Shown here in pieces: positions 19,204-29,039 of a stretch of DNA of 64,000 nt. The notes beneath the pieces are model-generated. The model was not told where the DNA came from, did no database searches, and worked only from the letters and a program-made list of their open reading frames with translations. Made by a program: the position numbers and the translations under genes. Every line of letters begins with the position of its first letter. Positions within the stretch are counted from its first letter, which is position 1. This DNA is from Candidatus Gastranaerophilales bacterium (GTDB lineage Bacteria; Cyanobacteriota; Vampirovibrionia; Gastranaerophilales; Gastranaerophilaceae): the NCBI GenBank assembly GCA_947624975.1, contig CANQMP010000005.1, forward strand, positions 1 through 64,000, read 5' to 3'.

Positions 19204-20979
19204 ATGATTAAAACAAAACTTAAAGATCACAACTGCGGAGAGCTTAATTTAAACAATTTAAACGAAGAAATTACACTTTCCGGCTGGGCGTCCACTATTC
19301 GTGATTTGGGCGGAATTTTGTTCGTCGAATTGCGTGACAGAACAGGATTTTTCCAGCTCGTTGCTAACCCGCAGATTAACCCCCAAGTACATAAGGTTTT
19401 TGAAAAAATTCGATCAGAATACGTTATTACGGTTAAGGGCAAGGTTTCTAAACGACCCGAAGAAACTTATAACGAAAAGTACCCGACAGGTCAAGTCGAA
19501 ATGTATCCCGAACAAGTCGAAATTCTTTCGGAGGCTAAAACTTTGCCGTTCGTGCTTGACGATGAAAATGTTTCGGAAGATGTACGTTTAAAATACAGAT
19601 ATCTTGATATAAGACGTGAAAGTATGCTCCATAACCTGACTTTACGTCATAAAATTTGTCAGGCGGCAAGAAGTTATCTCAACAGTCAGGACTTTTTGGA
19701 AGTTGAAACGCCTATCCTGATTAAAACTACTCCCGAAGGCGCAAGGGATTACCTTGTCCCCTCACGTGTTCAGGAAGGTAAGTTTTACGCTCTGCCGCAG
19801 TCACCGCAGATTTTTAAACAATTACTTATGGTCGGCGGTATTGAAAGATATTATCAAATAGCAAAATGTTTCCGTGATGAGGATTTGCGTGCCGACAGAC
19901 AGCCGGAATTCACTCAAATCGACCTTGAAATGTCTTTCGTTGAACAACAGGACGTTATAAAATGCGTTGAAGGCTTGATAGTGGAAACGTTTAAGGCTGC
20001 GGGTGTCGAGGTTAAACCGCCGTTTATTCAAATGCCATGGCAAGAGGCTATGGACAGATTCGGTTCTGACAAGCCCGATACACGTTTCGGACTTGAATTG
20101 TTCGACATCGGCGATATAATTTTGCAGTCGAATTTTGATATTGTTAAAAATACTCTGTTAAACGGCGGTATTGTCCGCGGTATCAGGATTGAAGGCGGTG
20201 CGAAGTATTCAAGAAAAGATATTGACGATATTACAAAACTTGCCGTATCTTTCGGAGCGAAAGCACTTGCCAATATTATTTATCTTGAGGACGGCACGGC
20301 AAAATCTCCGGTTTTAAAATTCGTCACGGAAGAACAGGCTAAACAAATTCAGGAACGCGCAGGGGCGAAAGCAGGTGATATAATCTTCTTTGTCGCTGAT
20401 AAACCTAAACTTGTTTATGACATTATGGGAAGATTAAGACTTCATTTCGGAAAAACGCTTAACCTTATTGACGAAAGCAAACACAATTTATTGTGGGTTG
20501 TTGATTTTCCGATGTTTGAATGGTCTGACGAAGAAGGCAGATTTATGGCAATGCACCACCCGTTCACATCACCTTGTATTGAGGATTTGGATAAGCTTAA
20601 ATCGGGTGATTTGGGTAATGTTAAGTCGATAGCTTACGATATCGTTTATAACGGTACGGAACTCGGCGGAGGGTCTGTGAGAATTCACTCATCCGAGGTT
20701 CAGTCCGCAATATTTAAGGCTTTGGGTTTGACCGAAGATGAGGCGAAAGAAAAATTTGGATTTATGGTTAACGCTTTACAGTACGGTACACCGCCTCATG
20801 CAGGGCTTGCTATCGGTTTAGACAGACTTGTTGCTTTGCTTTGCAGAACGGAAAGCATTAGAGATGTAATCGCTTTCCCGAAAAATTCGGGTGCTAAAGA
20901 TTTGATGAGCGAAGCTCCAGGGGAAGCTTCAATTCAGCAGTTGAGAGAACTTCACCTGAAAAGCACGGCTCATAAATAA
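19204..20979 (+). CDS. aspS: aspartyl-tRNA synthetase
   Basis: YRYLDIRRESM, PQSPQIFKQLLMVGGIERYYQIAKCFRDEDLRADRQPEFTQID, GLDRLV. Confidence 0.97.
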   Translation: MIKTKLKDHNCGELNLNNLNEEITLSGWASTIRDLGGILFVELRDRTGFFQLVANPQINPQVHKVFEKIRSEYVITVKGKVSKRPEETYNEKYPTGQVEMYPEQVEILSEAKTLPFVLDDENVSEDVRLKYRYLDIRRESMLHNLTLRHKICQAARSYLNSQDFLEVETPILIKTTPEGARDYLVPSRVQEGKFYALPQSPQIFKQLLMVGGIERYYQIAKCFRDEDLRADRQPEFTQIDLEMSFVEQQDVIKCVEGLIVETFKAAGVEVKPPFIQMPWQEAMDRFGSDKPDTRFGLELFDIGDIILQSNFDIVKNTLLNGGIVRGIRIEGGAKYSRKDIDDITKLAVSFGAKALANIIYLEDGTAKSPVLKFVTEEQAKQIQERAGAKAGDIIFFVADKPKLVYDIMGRLRLHFGKTLNLIDESKHNLLWVVDFPMFEWSDEEGRFMAMHHPFTSPCIEDLDKLKSGDLGNVKSIAYDIVYNGTELGGGSVRIHSSEVQSAIFKALGLTEDEAKEKFGFMVNALQYGTPPHAGLAIGLDRLVALLCRTESIRDVIAFPKNSGAKDLMSEAPGEASIQQLRELHLKSTAHK

Positions 20980-21014
20980 TAACAGAAAGCTCTGCCTTTT
21001 TTAAAAGGAGTGTC

Positions 21015-21755
21015 ATGCCTCATTTTTTCATAAATTCAAAAGATGTCAAAGACGGTGTGGTTGTTGTTTCGGACAAAGAAAATTACAATCATATTGCTAA
21101 GTCTTTGCGGATAAAAAAAGGTGAAAAACTTCTTTTAATTGACGAAAATCAAATTCAATACGAAACTGTTGTTGACAATGTTACGAATAAGGAAATAACG
21201 GTTAATGTTGAAAATAGTTTTAAGTCTGACAGAAGCCTTGATTTTGGATTATATCTTGCACAGAGTCCGCTCCGCAGTGACGCACAGAATTTCGTCGTTG
21301 AAAAATCTACGGAACTCGGAATTGAAAGGTTATATCCCGTTCTTACTGATAATTGTGCTGTTAGCGGAAGTGTTATTGAGAAAAAAATTCCCAAATGGCA
21401 AAGGATTATGTACGAAGCTTCCAAACAGTGTGAAAGAGCTTATATCCCGACTTGTTGTGAGCTGACGGATTTGAAAACAGTTCTCGAAATGAAATCGGAG
21501 TGTAAAGTTATCGCATTTTGCGAGCGGTTGTCACGGATGAATTTAAAGGAATATTTTTTGCAAAATCCGATATCAAAGGGCGATAAATTGGTCGTAATTA
21601 TCGGTCCTGAAGGCGGTTTTTCGCAAAGAGAGTTTGAATTGTTTGAAAAGTACGAAATCCCGATGCTTACGCTCGGAAATCTTATCTTGAAGGCTGAAAC
21701 GGCAGTAATTGCTGCGTTAGGAAACATTATTCATGAATATTATTCAAAATATTAA
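21015..21755 (+). CDS. rsmE: 16S rRNA m3U1498 methyltransferase
   Basis: KSTELGIERLYPVLTD, IGPEGGFSQREFE, LGNLILKAETAVIAAL. Confidence 0.92.
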   Translation: MPHFFINSKDVKDGVVVVSDKENYNHIAKSLRIKKGEKLLLIDENQIQYETVVDNVTNKEITVNVENSFKSDRSLDFGLYLAQSPLRSDAQNFVVEKSTELGIERLYPVLTDNCAVSGSVIEKKIPKWQRIMYEASKQCERAYIPTCCELTDLKTVLEMKSECKVIAFCERLSRMNLKEYFLQNPISKGDKLVVIIGPEGGFSQREFELFEKYEIPMLTLGNLILKAETAVIAALGNIIHEYYSKY

Positions 21756-23133
21756 ATCCGATGAAATATTATCCAAAATCGCCGAAAGCTTTGATAATAA
21801 GGTTTATGTGGTAGGCGGAACGGTGAGGGATTATTTTTTTGATAAAAAAAGTCATGACCGTGATATTGTTGTTATTGATGAGGATGCACGGGAATTTGCC
21901 CTTAAACTTCAAAAATTGTTTAAAGCCTCTTTTGTTCCGCTGGATGAGGAAAATAAGATATACAGACTTGTTTTGCCCGACAAAATAAATTACATTGATG
22001 TTACAAATCCCGTGGGAGGCTCTATTGAAAAGGATTTGCAGCGAAGAGATTTGACGATTAACGCAGTTGCCGCCGATATTAAAACAGGTGATGTTATTGA
22101 TATTTTCGGCGGTGTAACGGATATTAAAAACAAATGTATTAACTATATTTTGGAGCAAAATTTTGAGGACGACCCGCTTAGATTATTGAGGGTGTACAGA
22201 TTTCAGGCATTATACGGGTTTGAGCTTTCTTCAGATACGGTTCATACCGTCTGCAAGTATGCAAAACTCGTGAATAAGCCTGCAAATGAGAGAATTATAT
22301 ACGAATTACAAAAACTCTTTGGCGGGAAATACACCCCTAAAGCACTTGAAAATATGGATAAAACAGGAGTTTTGGAGAAAATTTTCCCGTTTGTGAAGGA
22401 GTTAAAAAAAGTTCCGCCGAACTCTCATCATCATTTGGATTTGTTTCACCATTCGCTTGAAACTGTTCGACAAATTCAGTTTTTGTACGAGCAGGCATGT
22501 GATGAAGTTAAGGAACATCTTGACACGGTTGATTTTGGCGGATTTCCACGTCTTGTATATTTAAAACTCGCAGGTTTTATGCATGATATCGGAAAGTTTT
22601 CCGTTTGGACGATAGAAAATGGTCGTCACAGATTTATCAAGCATGATGATGTCGGGGCAAAGCTGGCTGCAAAACTGCTTAAAAAAATGAATTTTTCAAA
22701 CAAGGTTACGGAATATGTTTCGACAATGGTTAAGTATCATATTTATCCGTCGCATGTGGTTTCAGCGCCTGATGTTTCGGAAAAAACGATGATGCGGTTT
22801 GTGCGAAAATCCGATAAAAACGCTATTGATAATATTGTTCTTGCGATGGCTGACAGATTGTCCGCAAGAGGCCCTGAAATTACCGATGAAATCGTCAAAA
22901 ATAACATCGACTCGTTAAAAAAACTTCTGGATTTTTATCTTGAAAAACGTGAAACGCTTGAACCTTTGCCTAAATTGCTTGACGGAAACGATGTTATGAA
23001 ACTTTTAAACATCAAGCCGTCGCCGAAATTGGGCAAAATTCTTGATGCACTTTATGAAGCACAGCTTTCGGGAAATGTTACAACATTTGAGCAGGCACAA
23101 GAGTTTGTCAAAAACATGGGTAATCATCTTTAA
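21733..23133 (+). CDS. cca: CCA tRNA nucleotidyltransferase/poly(A) polymerase family with HD domain
   Basis: VYVVGGTVRDYFFDKKSHDRDIVV, RRDLTINAVA, FMHDIGK. Confidence 0.9.
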   Translation: MNIIQNIKSDEILSKIAESFDNKVYVVGGTVRDYFFDKKSHDRDIVVIDEDAREFALKLQKLFKASFVPLDEENKIYRLVLPDKINYIDVTNPVGGSIEKDLQRRDLTINAVAADIKTGDVIDIFGGVTDIKNKCINYILEQNFEDDPLRLLRVYRFQALYGFELSSDTVHTVCKYAKLVNKPANERIIYELQKLFGGKYTPKALENMDKTGVLEKIFPFVKELKKVPPNSHHHLDLFHHSLETVRQIQFLYEQACDEVKEHLDTVDFGGFPRLVYLKLAGFMHDIGKFSVWTIENGRHRFIKHDDVGAKLAAKLLKKMNFSNKVTEYVSTMVKYHIYPSHVVSAPDVSEKTMMRFVRKSDKNAIDNIVLAMADRLSARGPEITDEIVKNNIDSLKKLLDFYLEKRETLEPLPKLLDGNDVMKLLNIKPSPKLGKILDALYEAQLSGNVTTFEQAQEFVKNMGNHL

Positions 23134-23785
23134 ATTCCCAGCCGTCCAGCATTAATAATACTCCGCATGCATTACATTTGGTTTTATTACAAGCGGCAAA
23201 CATCTTTTTCGTATTAGCTTCCAAATACTCGTAACCGTTAAAAATTTCCTCGCGGGTTAAGTTATCTTTCCAAGCTACGGGATAAAGACCTTTATTATTA
23301 ATAACGAAATAAAACTTATTTTTTCCCCATTTCTTCTTACCTCCTCCTATTCCAAAAACAACAGGATATAAGAAATCAACTTTTTGGTCTAATGCACCGC
23401 CTAATCCGAGGCTTATGCCATTATTCAATCTATAACCGACATCAAACTTACTTATGCCGACATAGCACTTAGAGTCCTTGTCGGGACATTCCGTATAATT
23501 TTTTAAGTAAGGGAGAATGTATTTTTCTGCGAATTCTCTATTTGATTCTTCAGATGAAGGATAACTATATGACCAGCAACTTATTGGTCCGTTATCAATT
23601 TGTGAAAGCCTTAAAGCCTGAGATAAAATTGAATATGCTTGTTTAAGACGTATAGCGACAGCTTTTTTCTCATAATTGCGAATTAATGTCGGAACTGTCA
23701 ACGCTGCCACAATGCCGATAACGCCTAGTGTTATTAAGACTTCGGCGAGTGTAAAACCTGTTTTTCCAGTGTTTTTATTAATCAT
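23108..23785 (-). CDS. type IV pilin-like pseudopilin
   Basis: MINKNTGKTGFTLAEVLITLGVIGIVAALTVPTLI; C-terminus LDGWEFKDDYPCF; SD AAAGGAG before the internal ATG at 23785. Confidence 0.85.
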   Translation of the reverse strand: MINKNTGKTGFTLAEVLITLGVIGIVAALTVPTLIRNYEKKAVAIRLKQAYSILSQALRLSQIDNGPISCWSYSYPSSEESNREFAEKYILPYLKNYTECPDKDSKCYVGISKFDVGYRLNNGISLGLGGALDQKVDFLYPVVFGIGGGKKKWGKNKFYFVINNKGLYPVAWKDNLTREEIFNGYEYLEANTKKMFAACNKTKCNACGVLLMLDGWEFKDDYPCF

Positions 23786-23800
23786 TCTAGCTCCTTTCAT

Positions 23801-23862
23801 AACCTGTTTATAACATGTTATAGTATAATACTTTTCTCATTTTTTGTAAAGTACATGTTATA
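23801..23862. promoter_or_regulatory. candidate operator palindromes between pseudopilin and AbrB-like gene
   Basis: Perfect 14-bp palindrome TATAACATGTTATA 23809-23822, related AACCTGTTTA 23801-23810 and ACATGTTATA 23853-23862. Confidence 0.65.
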
Positions 23863-23882
23863 GACATTGTTTAAGAGGTAAC

Positions 23883-24053
23883 ATGGAAAGAAAATTATTC
23901 AGAACAGGAAACGGGTGGTCATTATTTGTTCCGAAAGTTATTATCGAACTGTTGAAAATTGACCCCGAAAATGATTTAATTGAAATGCAAGTTGAAAATG
24001 ACATTTTGAAAATTAAAAGAGTAAATAATGAAAGCACTGATTCAAAGAGTTAA
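23883..24053 (+). CDS. small AbrB/MazE-like DNA-binding protein (56 aa)
   Basis: [56 protein letters not shown]; below the ORF track cutoff; SD AAGAGG upstream; overlaps dtd start. Confidence 0.7.
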   Translation: MERKLFRTGNGWSLFVPKVIIELLKIDPENDLIEMQVENDILKIKRVNNESTDSKS

Positions 24054-24465
24054 AGATGCCTCGGTGACGATTAACGGGGAACTTTTTTCCTCAATTCGGC
24101 AAGGATTGCTGGTTTTTCTCGGCGTTGAGAAAAATGATGAGAAAATTAACGCCGAAAAACTCGCTGATAAAATCTTAAAGTTACGAATTTTTGAAGATGA
24201 AAACGGAAAAATGAATCGCTCAATAAATGAGCTTAACGGAGAAATTCTTGTGGTTTCCCAATTTACCTTGTGCGGTGACTGCAAAAAAGGCACAAGACCT
24301 TCTTTTGACAACTCCGCAACTCCCGAAAAAGCCGTAAAACTTTATGAATACTTTGTCGAATGCGTTAAACAAAGCAAATTAAATGTTCAAACAGGCAAAT
24401 TCCGCGCCATGATGGATGTTAAGCTTACGAATGACGGCCCTGTAACCTTTTTTATAGAAAAATAA
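24028..24465 (+). CDS. dtd: D-aminoacyl-tRNA deacylase
   Basis: [42 protein letters not shown]. Confidence 0.95.
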   Translation: MKALIQRVKDASVTINGELFSSIRQGLLVFLGVEKNDEKINAEKLADKILKLRIFEDENGKMNRSINELNGEILVVSQFTLCGDCKKGTRPSFDNSATPEKAVKLYEYFVECVKQSKLNVQTGKFRAMMDVKLTNDGPVTFFIEK

Positions 24466-24584
24466 TAATATTACTTGCAAAAATTTTTGAACTGTGGTAT
24501 TATATAATATATTATTATAATAATTTTCCATTTTGATTGAGGAGAAATTTAACCTGGAATTACTTAATTAAGAGGCTTATCAAT

Positions 24585-25466
24585 ATGTATGTAAACAAGT
24601 GTATCAAATGTGGTCGTGAGTTTGAAACCAAAAACCCCAAAAGAGTCATATGTCCTGACTGTCTTTATCCCGATAAGAGCATGATGCTTACTTCGGGTTC
24701 ACAAACTCCCCCCGAAGAACCCCTAAAAGGCTACAGTGCCGGAGGCAGTGAAGAAGCGCCCCGCTATTACAGTGCAGGCGGTGACGAGGAACAACAACAT
24801 TTTCAGAAAAGACCGTATAACAACCCGAATAACAGAAATCGCCAACAGCAAAACAGAGGCGGATTCAACAGAAATCAGGGCGGTTACAACAGAAACCGTC
24901 AGGGCGGAGGATTTAACAGACCGCAAGGTAACAGAAACGGCGGATTTAACAGAAATCAGGGCGGATTTAATAAAAAACGCCCGCAGCAGCGTAAAGCTCC
25001 GAAACAGTTACTCGTAAGTAAAGAACAACTTGAACAAATCGAAACACTTTATAGAGCCATGCTTCCGCTTCCAAATCCGGACTGCCACGAAGTTATCGGT
25101 GAAAAAATCGGACTTGAACCAAGAAAAGTGTTCTTCGGTATTAATCTCGTAAGACAAAAAATGATGCTTCCGAAATTGCCGTTCCCGAAACGTAAACTCG
25201 CAATTTCGCCCGATCAGCTTTTTGCGATTAGAAATTTGTATGAACCTTTACTTCCGCTTCCTCCTATCGGATGCCATAAAATTATTGCGGCTCAGTTGAA
25301 AATGGATGAGTGGAGAGTTCACGTCGGAATAGCTCTTGTACGTTCTCAAATGGGACTTGAAAGATGGAATGAGGACAGAACGGATATTCCCGAAGAACTG
25401 AAAAAACGTATGAAAAAATCCGAAGATGAAACCAAAAAAGCCGACAAAACAAAAGAAGATGTCTAA
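24585..25466 (+). CDS. zinc-ribbon protein with Asn/Gly/Arg-rich linker and duplicated C-terminal domain
   Basis: CIKCGREF...CPDC; GGFNRNQGGYNRNRQGGG repeats; two copies of xxQLxxIxxLYxxxLPLPxxxCHxxI. Confidence 0.75.
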   Translation: MYVNKCIKCGREFETKNPKRVICPDCLYPDKSMMLTSGSQTPPEEPLKGYSAGGSEEAPRYYSAGGDEEQQHFQKRPYNNPNNRNRQQQNRGGFNRNQGGYNRNRQGGGFNRPQGNRNGGFNRNQGGFNKKRPQQRKAPKQLLVSKEQLEQIETLYRAMLPLPNPDCHEVIGEKIGLEPRKVFFGINLVRQKMMLPKLPFPKRKLAISPDQLFAIRNLYEPLLPLPPIGCHKIIAAQLKMDEWRVHVGIALVRSQMGLERWNEDRTDIPEELKKRMKKSEDETKKADKTKEDV

Positions 25467-25973
25467 ATGGAAAATTATGTTTCTGTTGGAAAAATTCTGA
25501 ATTTTCACGGGATTAAGGGGCATGCCAGAGTCGGTTATTCAAGAAAAGATTTTTTGGCATCGCTTATTGATGTTTTTATAAAGTCAGGAAGTGATTACCT
25601 GCCTTTTGAAATTGAAGATATTAGGTTTCAGAAGAATTTCGCAATAATAAAATTCCGTGAGATAAATTCAATTAATGATTTATTGCCCTATAAAGGCTCT
25701 TTTATCTGTGTAAAAGAGGAGGTCGTTCGGGAAAATCTTGAAGATGATGAGTTTCTTATTGATGAGCTTGTGAGTCTTGAGGTATTTGACGAAGAAGGCA
25801 AAAAACTCGGATTTGTTGTCGGAGTTTCCAACAACGGGGCAAACGATTTGTTATCCGTGAGAACAAATTCCAAAAAAGTCGCACTAATCCCGTTTGTTAA
25901 AGCTATTGTTACCGATGTCAGCATAAAAGAAAAAAGAATTACGATTAACAACATCGAGGGGCTTTTGCAATGA
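25467..25973 (+). CDS. rimM: ribosome maturation factor RimM
   Basis: VGKILNFHGIKGHARV, C-terminal PRC-like region; upstream of trmD. Confidence 0.9.
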   Translation: MENYVSVGKILNFHGIKGHARVGYSRKDFLASLIDVFIKSGSDYLPFEIEDIRFQKNFAIIKFREINSINDLLPYKGSFICVKEEVVRENLEDDEFLIDELVSLEVFDEEGKKLGFVVGVSNNGANDLLSVRTNSKKVALIPFVKAIVTDVSIKEKRITINNIEGLLQ

Positions 25974-26668
25974 GATTTGAAGTCATGACATTATTTCCCG
26001 AAATGATTCAAAGTGCATGCTCATTCAGTATTATGAAACGTGCTGTTGAAAACGGAGTTTTTGACGTAAACACGGTTAATCCGAGAGATTTTACTCTTGA
26101 TAAACATAAAAAAGCCGACGATACGCCTTACGGCGGAGGTGCGGGCATGGTGTTGAAGGTTCAGCCGTTTGTTGATGCTTTCGAAAGTATTCAAAAAACC
26201 GATAATTCAATAACAGTAATGCTTTCCCCTCAAGGTAAACCGCTTGATGATGCAAAAGTTAACGAACTTGCAAATTATAATCAAATAATCTTGATTTGCG
26301 GACATTACGAGGGTTTTGATGAAAGAATAAGAGAAATAATTAAACCCGTTGAAGTTTCTGTTGGGGATTTTGTGATGACGGGTGGGGAGCTGCCTGCACT
26401 CTGCCTTATTGATGCGGTCAGCAGAAAGCTTGAAGGGACTCTGGGAAAAATCGAATCCGCTTGTGAAGATACGTTTTCCAACGGACTTGTTGAATATCCG
26501 CATTACACAAAGCCCAGAGAATTCAGAGGTCTAAAAGTTCCCGAGGTTCTCTTAAACGGTAATCACAAGGAAATAAATGAATTCCGACTTCAAAAAAGTC
26601 TTGAACGCACAAAAGAGAAACGCCCCGACCTTTACGAAAAATATTTGAAAAATCACCTTGATAAATAA
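25970..26668 (+). CDS. trmD: tRNA (guanine-N1)-methyltransferase
   Basis: MRFEVMTLFPEM, DDTPYGGGAGMV, CGHYEGFDERI, SVGDFVMTGGELPA. Confidence 0.97.
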   Translation: MRFEVMTLFPEMIQSACSFSIMKRAVENGVFDVNTVNPRDFTLDKHKKADDTPYGGGAGMVLKVQPFVDAFESIQKTDNSITVMLSPQGKPLDDAKVNELANYNQIILICGHYEGFDERIREIIKPVEVSVGDFVMTGGELPALCLIDAVSRKLEGTLGKIESACEDTFSNGLVEYPHYTKPREFRGLKVPEVLLNGNHKEINEFRLQKSLERTKEKRPDLYEKYLKNHLDK

Positions 26669-26715
26669 TCCTTTAGGTCAATTTTTTTTGCGTTTTGCGG
26701 TGGTTAAATTTTTGT

Positions 26716-27273
26716 ATGAAGAAATTAATTTTAATGATTTTGGCATTGTTTTGTTCGCAAATTACGACATACAGCGAGCAAATCCATTTTGATAACGAAG
26801 TTTATGAATTGAAATTCAGTGCAATAGCACCAAACACCGGCGGTTACGGTAACGAATATTACAAAAATTCCGAAAACGTTGCCGATTGGACAAAAATGGT
26901 CGGGGTTTATTATTATCCGAACGAAAATAACCCCGTTAAATACGCTCAAAATTTTGATACAACCGTTGAAAACACTGATAACAGCGTACTTTTAAAACTT
27001 ATTGAAAATAAAAAAAGCGATAAAGCCGTTATAAGTTTTCTTGTTAACGGGTGCGAAAACTCAAAAAAGTTCTTTGAATACGATGTTTATAAATTTGAAA
27101 AACATCCGACAAAAGGCATGGTTGTTTCAAAATACGCTTCAAAACACTATTTTACCGATGAATCGGAAATCACTGCGATAGCTCAAGATATAAAAGAAAA
27201 TAATGATAAATACCTTGAAATGTTGATTATGTCGCCTGTACCGTCCGTTATTGAAAAAGATATAAATTATTAA
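26716..27273 (+). CDS. exported hypothetical protein
   Basis: Signal peptide MKKLILMILALFCSQITTYSE. Confidence 0.6.
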   Translation: MKKLILMILALFCSQITTYSEQIHFDNEVYELKFSAIAPNTGGYGNEYYKNSENVADWTKMVGVYYYPNENNPVKYAQNFDTTVENTDNSVLLKLIENKKSDKAVISFLVNGCENSKKFFEYDVYKFEKHPTKGMVVSKYASKHYFTDESEITAIAQDIKENNDKYLEMLIMSPVPSVIEKDINY

Positions 27274-27313
27274 GTTATTTGACAGTATAAGTTATATCTT
27301 ATATTATATTATA

Positions 27314-28111
27314 ATGGTAGTTGAAAGAATAACTGAAATAAAAAATTATTTAACAAAATCAAAACTCAAGGAAGCAAATTACGTTGTTAATCCGTATTCG
27401 GGATGTCCGTGTAAATGTTTGTATTGTTATGCTTCTTATATGGTGAATTTTACGAGGCACCATGAAACATGGGGAAATTTTATCGACGTAAAATATACCC
27501 CCAAAAAGATTAACATATCTAAAATAAGAGATAAAGCAGTTTTTTTCGGAAATGTAACGGAACCGTATAACGAGTTTGAAGAAAAATATCGTGCAAGCCG
27601 TAAATTGCTTGAACAGCTTTCACTTTCCGGTGCTTATATTTCATTATTTACTAAATCCGATATGGTTGTTCAAGATTTGGAATTGCTCAAAACATTTGAG
27701 CATTTGAAAGTGGTAATGTCAATTTGTACACTTGATGAAAATTTAAAAAGTAAATTAGAGTTAAATACCTCCTCTATAGCATCAAGAATTGAGGCTTTGC
27801 GGGAGTTGAAGAAAAACGGGATTAAAACTGTTGTTTTCATTTCGCCGATATTTCCTTTTATAACGGATTATCAGGGAATAATCGAAGAAACAAGAGATTT
27901 TGTTGATGAATATTGGTTCGATCAGCTTGTTTTAAGATACAATTTTAAAAAACCTGTTTTGAATTTTATCTGCGAGAATTTCCCTATTTATAGCGAAGTT
28001 TACGAAAAAATTTACACGGAAAAGTCTTTTGATTATTTTGCGGAATTGTCGCAGGAAATTGACAGTTATTGCATTGATAACGGTTTAAACTTCAAAAACT
28101 TTATTAAATAG
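27314..28111 (+). CDS. SPL-like radical SAM protein
   Basis: NPYSGCPCKCLYCYASY radical SAM cluster; FGNVTEPYNEFEEKYR. Confidence 0.85.
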   Translation: MVVERITEIKNYLTKSKLKEANYVVNPYSGCPCKCLYCYASYMVNFTRHHETWGNFIDVKYTPKKINISKIRDKAVFFGNVTEPYNEFEEKYRASRKLLEQLSLSGAYISLFTKSDMVVQDLELLKTFEHLKVVMSICTLDENLKSKLELNTSSIASRIEALRELKKNGIKTVVFISPIFPFITDYQGIIEETRDFVDEYWFDQLVLRYNFKKPVLNFICENFPIYSEVYEKIYTEKSFDYFAELSQEIDSYCIDNGLNFKNFIK

Positions 28112-29039
28112 TTACTTCAATTTCTCCGACAACGTCGCCGTGAAGGGTTTTTATGGAAGTATCCGCTTCTATATCCGCCCAGTGAAGATTTTTGAGCACT
28201 TTTAATGTTACGAGTTCTCTGGCTTTCATATCAGCGTCGGCAATTTTAACTACAAAAGCTTCTTCCGTTAACGTATTAACAACTATACATAAACCGCCTG
28301 CACCTACTTTGGCGATAATACCGTCGGAATTTTCCATAATTTTTGTATCGGTACGGTTTTCACCGCCTATAATGTACGGCTCATGCAAAAATGCGTTTTT
28401 GATTTTTTCATACTGCCTGAACAGGTTCAAATAACCTTGCAGCATATTGGATAAAGGCATTGACATAATCGGTACGCCGCATCCGTCTTTGGTTTCGGGG
28501 TATTTTTTCGTAACATTACACAGAGAATTTATTTTTTCTCTTATTGCGATTTGGAGCGGATGTTCGAGGTTATCGTAAGTTTCCGTATCCCAGCCGTTTA
28601 TTTTGCATAATCCGAGCATCATGATATGTTTGCCCGAACAGTTGTTGTGCAGAACATTTACCTTTCTGTTTGAAAGGTCTAATTTTTTCTGTTCCGTTTG
28701 AGAAAGCGGTCTGTGTAAACCGCATTTCAGATAACTCTCGTCAATTCCTATTTTGTTCATAAGGTCATGTGCAATTTCTCTGTGAATATCTTCACCGGCA
28801 TGCGAGGCACAGCAAAGCGCGATTTCTTTGTCGGTCATGTCATAGATTTTGTCCATTTCGTAATCTATGATAAGGCTTGCTTGTAAGGGTTTTGCACACG
28901 AACGAAGATAGAATGGATTCTTTTTCGTGTTTCCGCAAAAATCAAAAGAACGATTTTTATTCGCACGGACTATGTATCCGAAATGTTCCTGTTCGATAAC
29001 TCCGTTTCTGACATATTTAACAAGTAATTCAGCATTCAT
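28104..29039 (-). CDS. asparaginase (L-asparaginase II family)
   Basis: LRSCAKPLQASLIID, CCASHAGEDIH, HNNCSGKHIMMLGLC, DGCGVPI. Confidence 0.88.
   Translation of the reverse strand: MNAELLVKYVRNGVIEQEHFGYIVRANKNRSFDFCGNTKKNPFYLRSCAKPLQASLIIDYEMDKIYDMTDKEIALCCASHAGEDIHREIAHDLMNKIGIDESYLKCGLHRPLSQTEQKKLDLSNRKVNVLHNNCSGKHIMMLGLCKINGWDTETYDNLEHPLQIAIREKINSLCNVTKKYPETKDGCGVPIMSMPLSNMLQGYLNLFRQYEKIKNAFLHEPYIIGGENRTDTKIMENSDGIIAKVGAGGLCIVVNTLTEEAFVVKIADADMKARELVTLKVLKNLHWADIEADTSIKTLHGDVVGEIEVTI

Noticed and set aside
23883-24053. AbrB-like ORF as antitoxin of a toxin-antitoxin pair
   Set aside because: Next gene is dtd, a housekeeping enzyme; no toxin-like ORF adjacent, so regulator of the divergent pilin is preferred.
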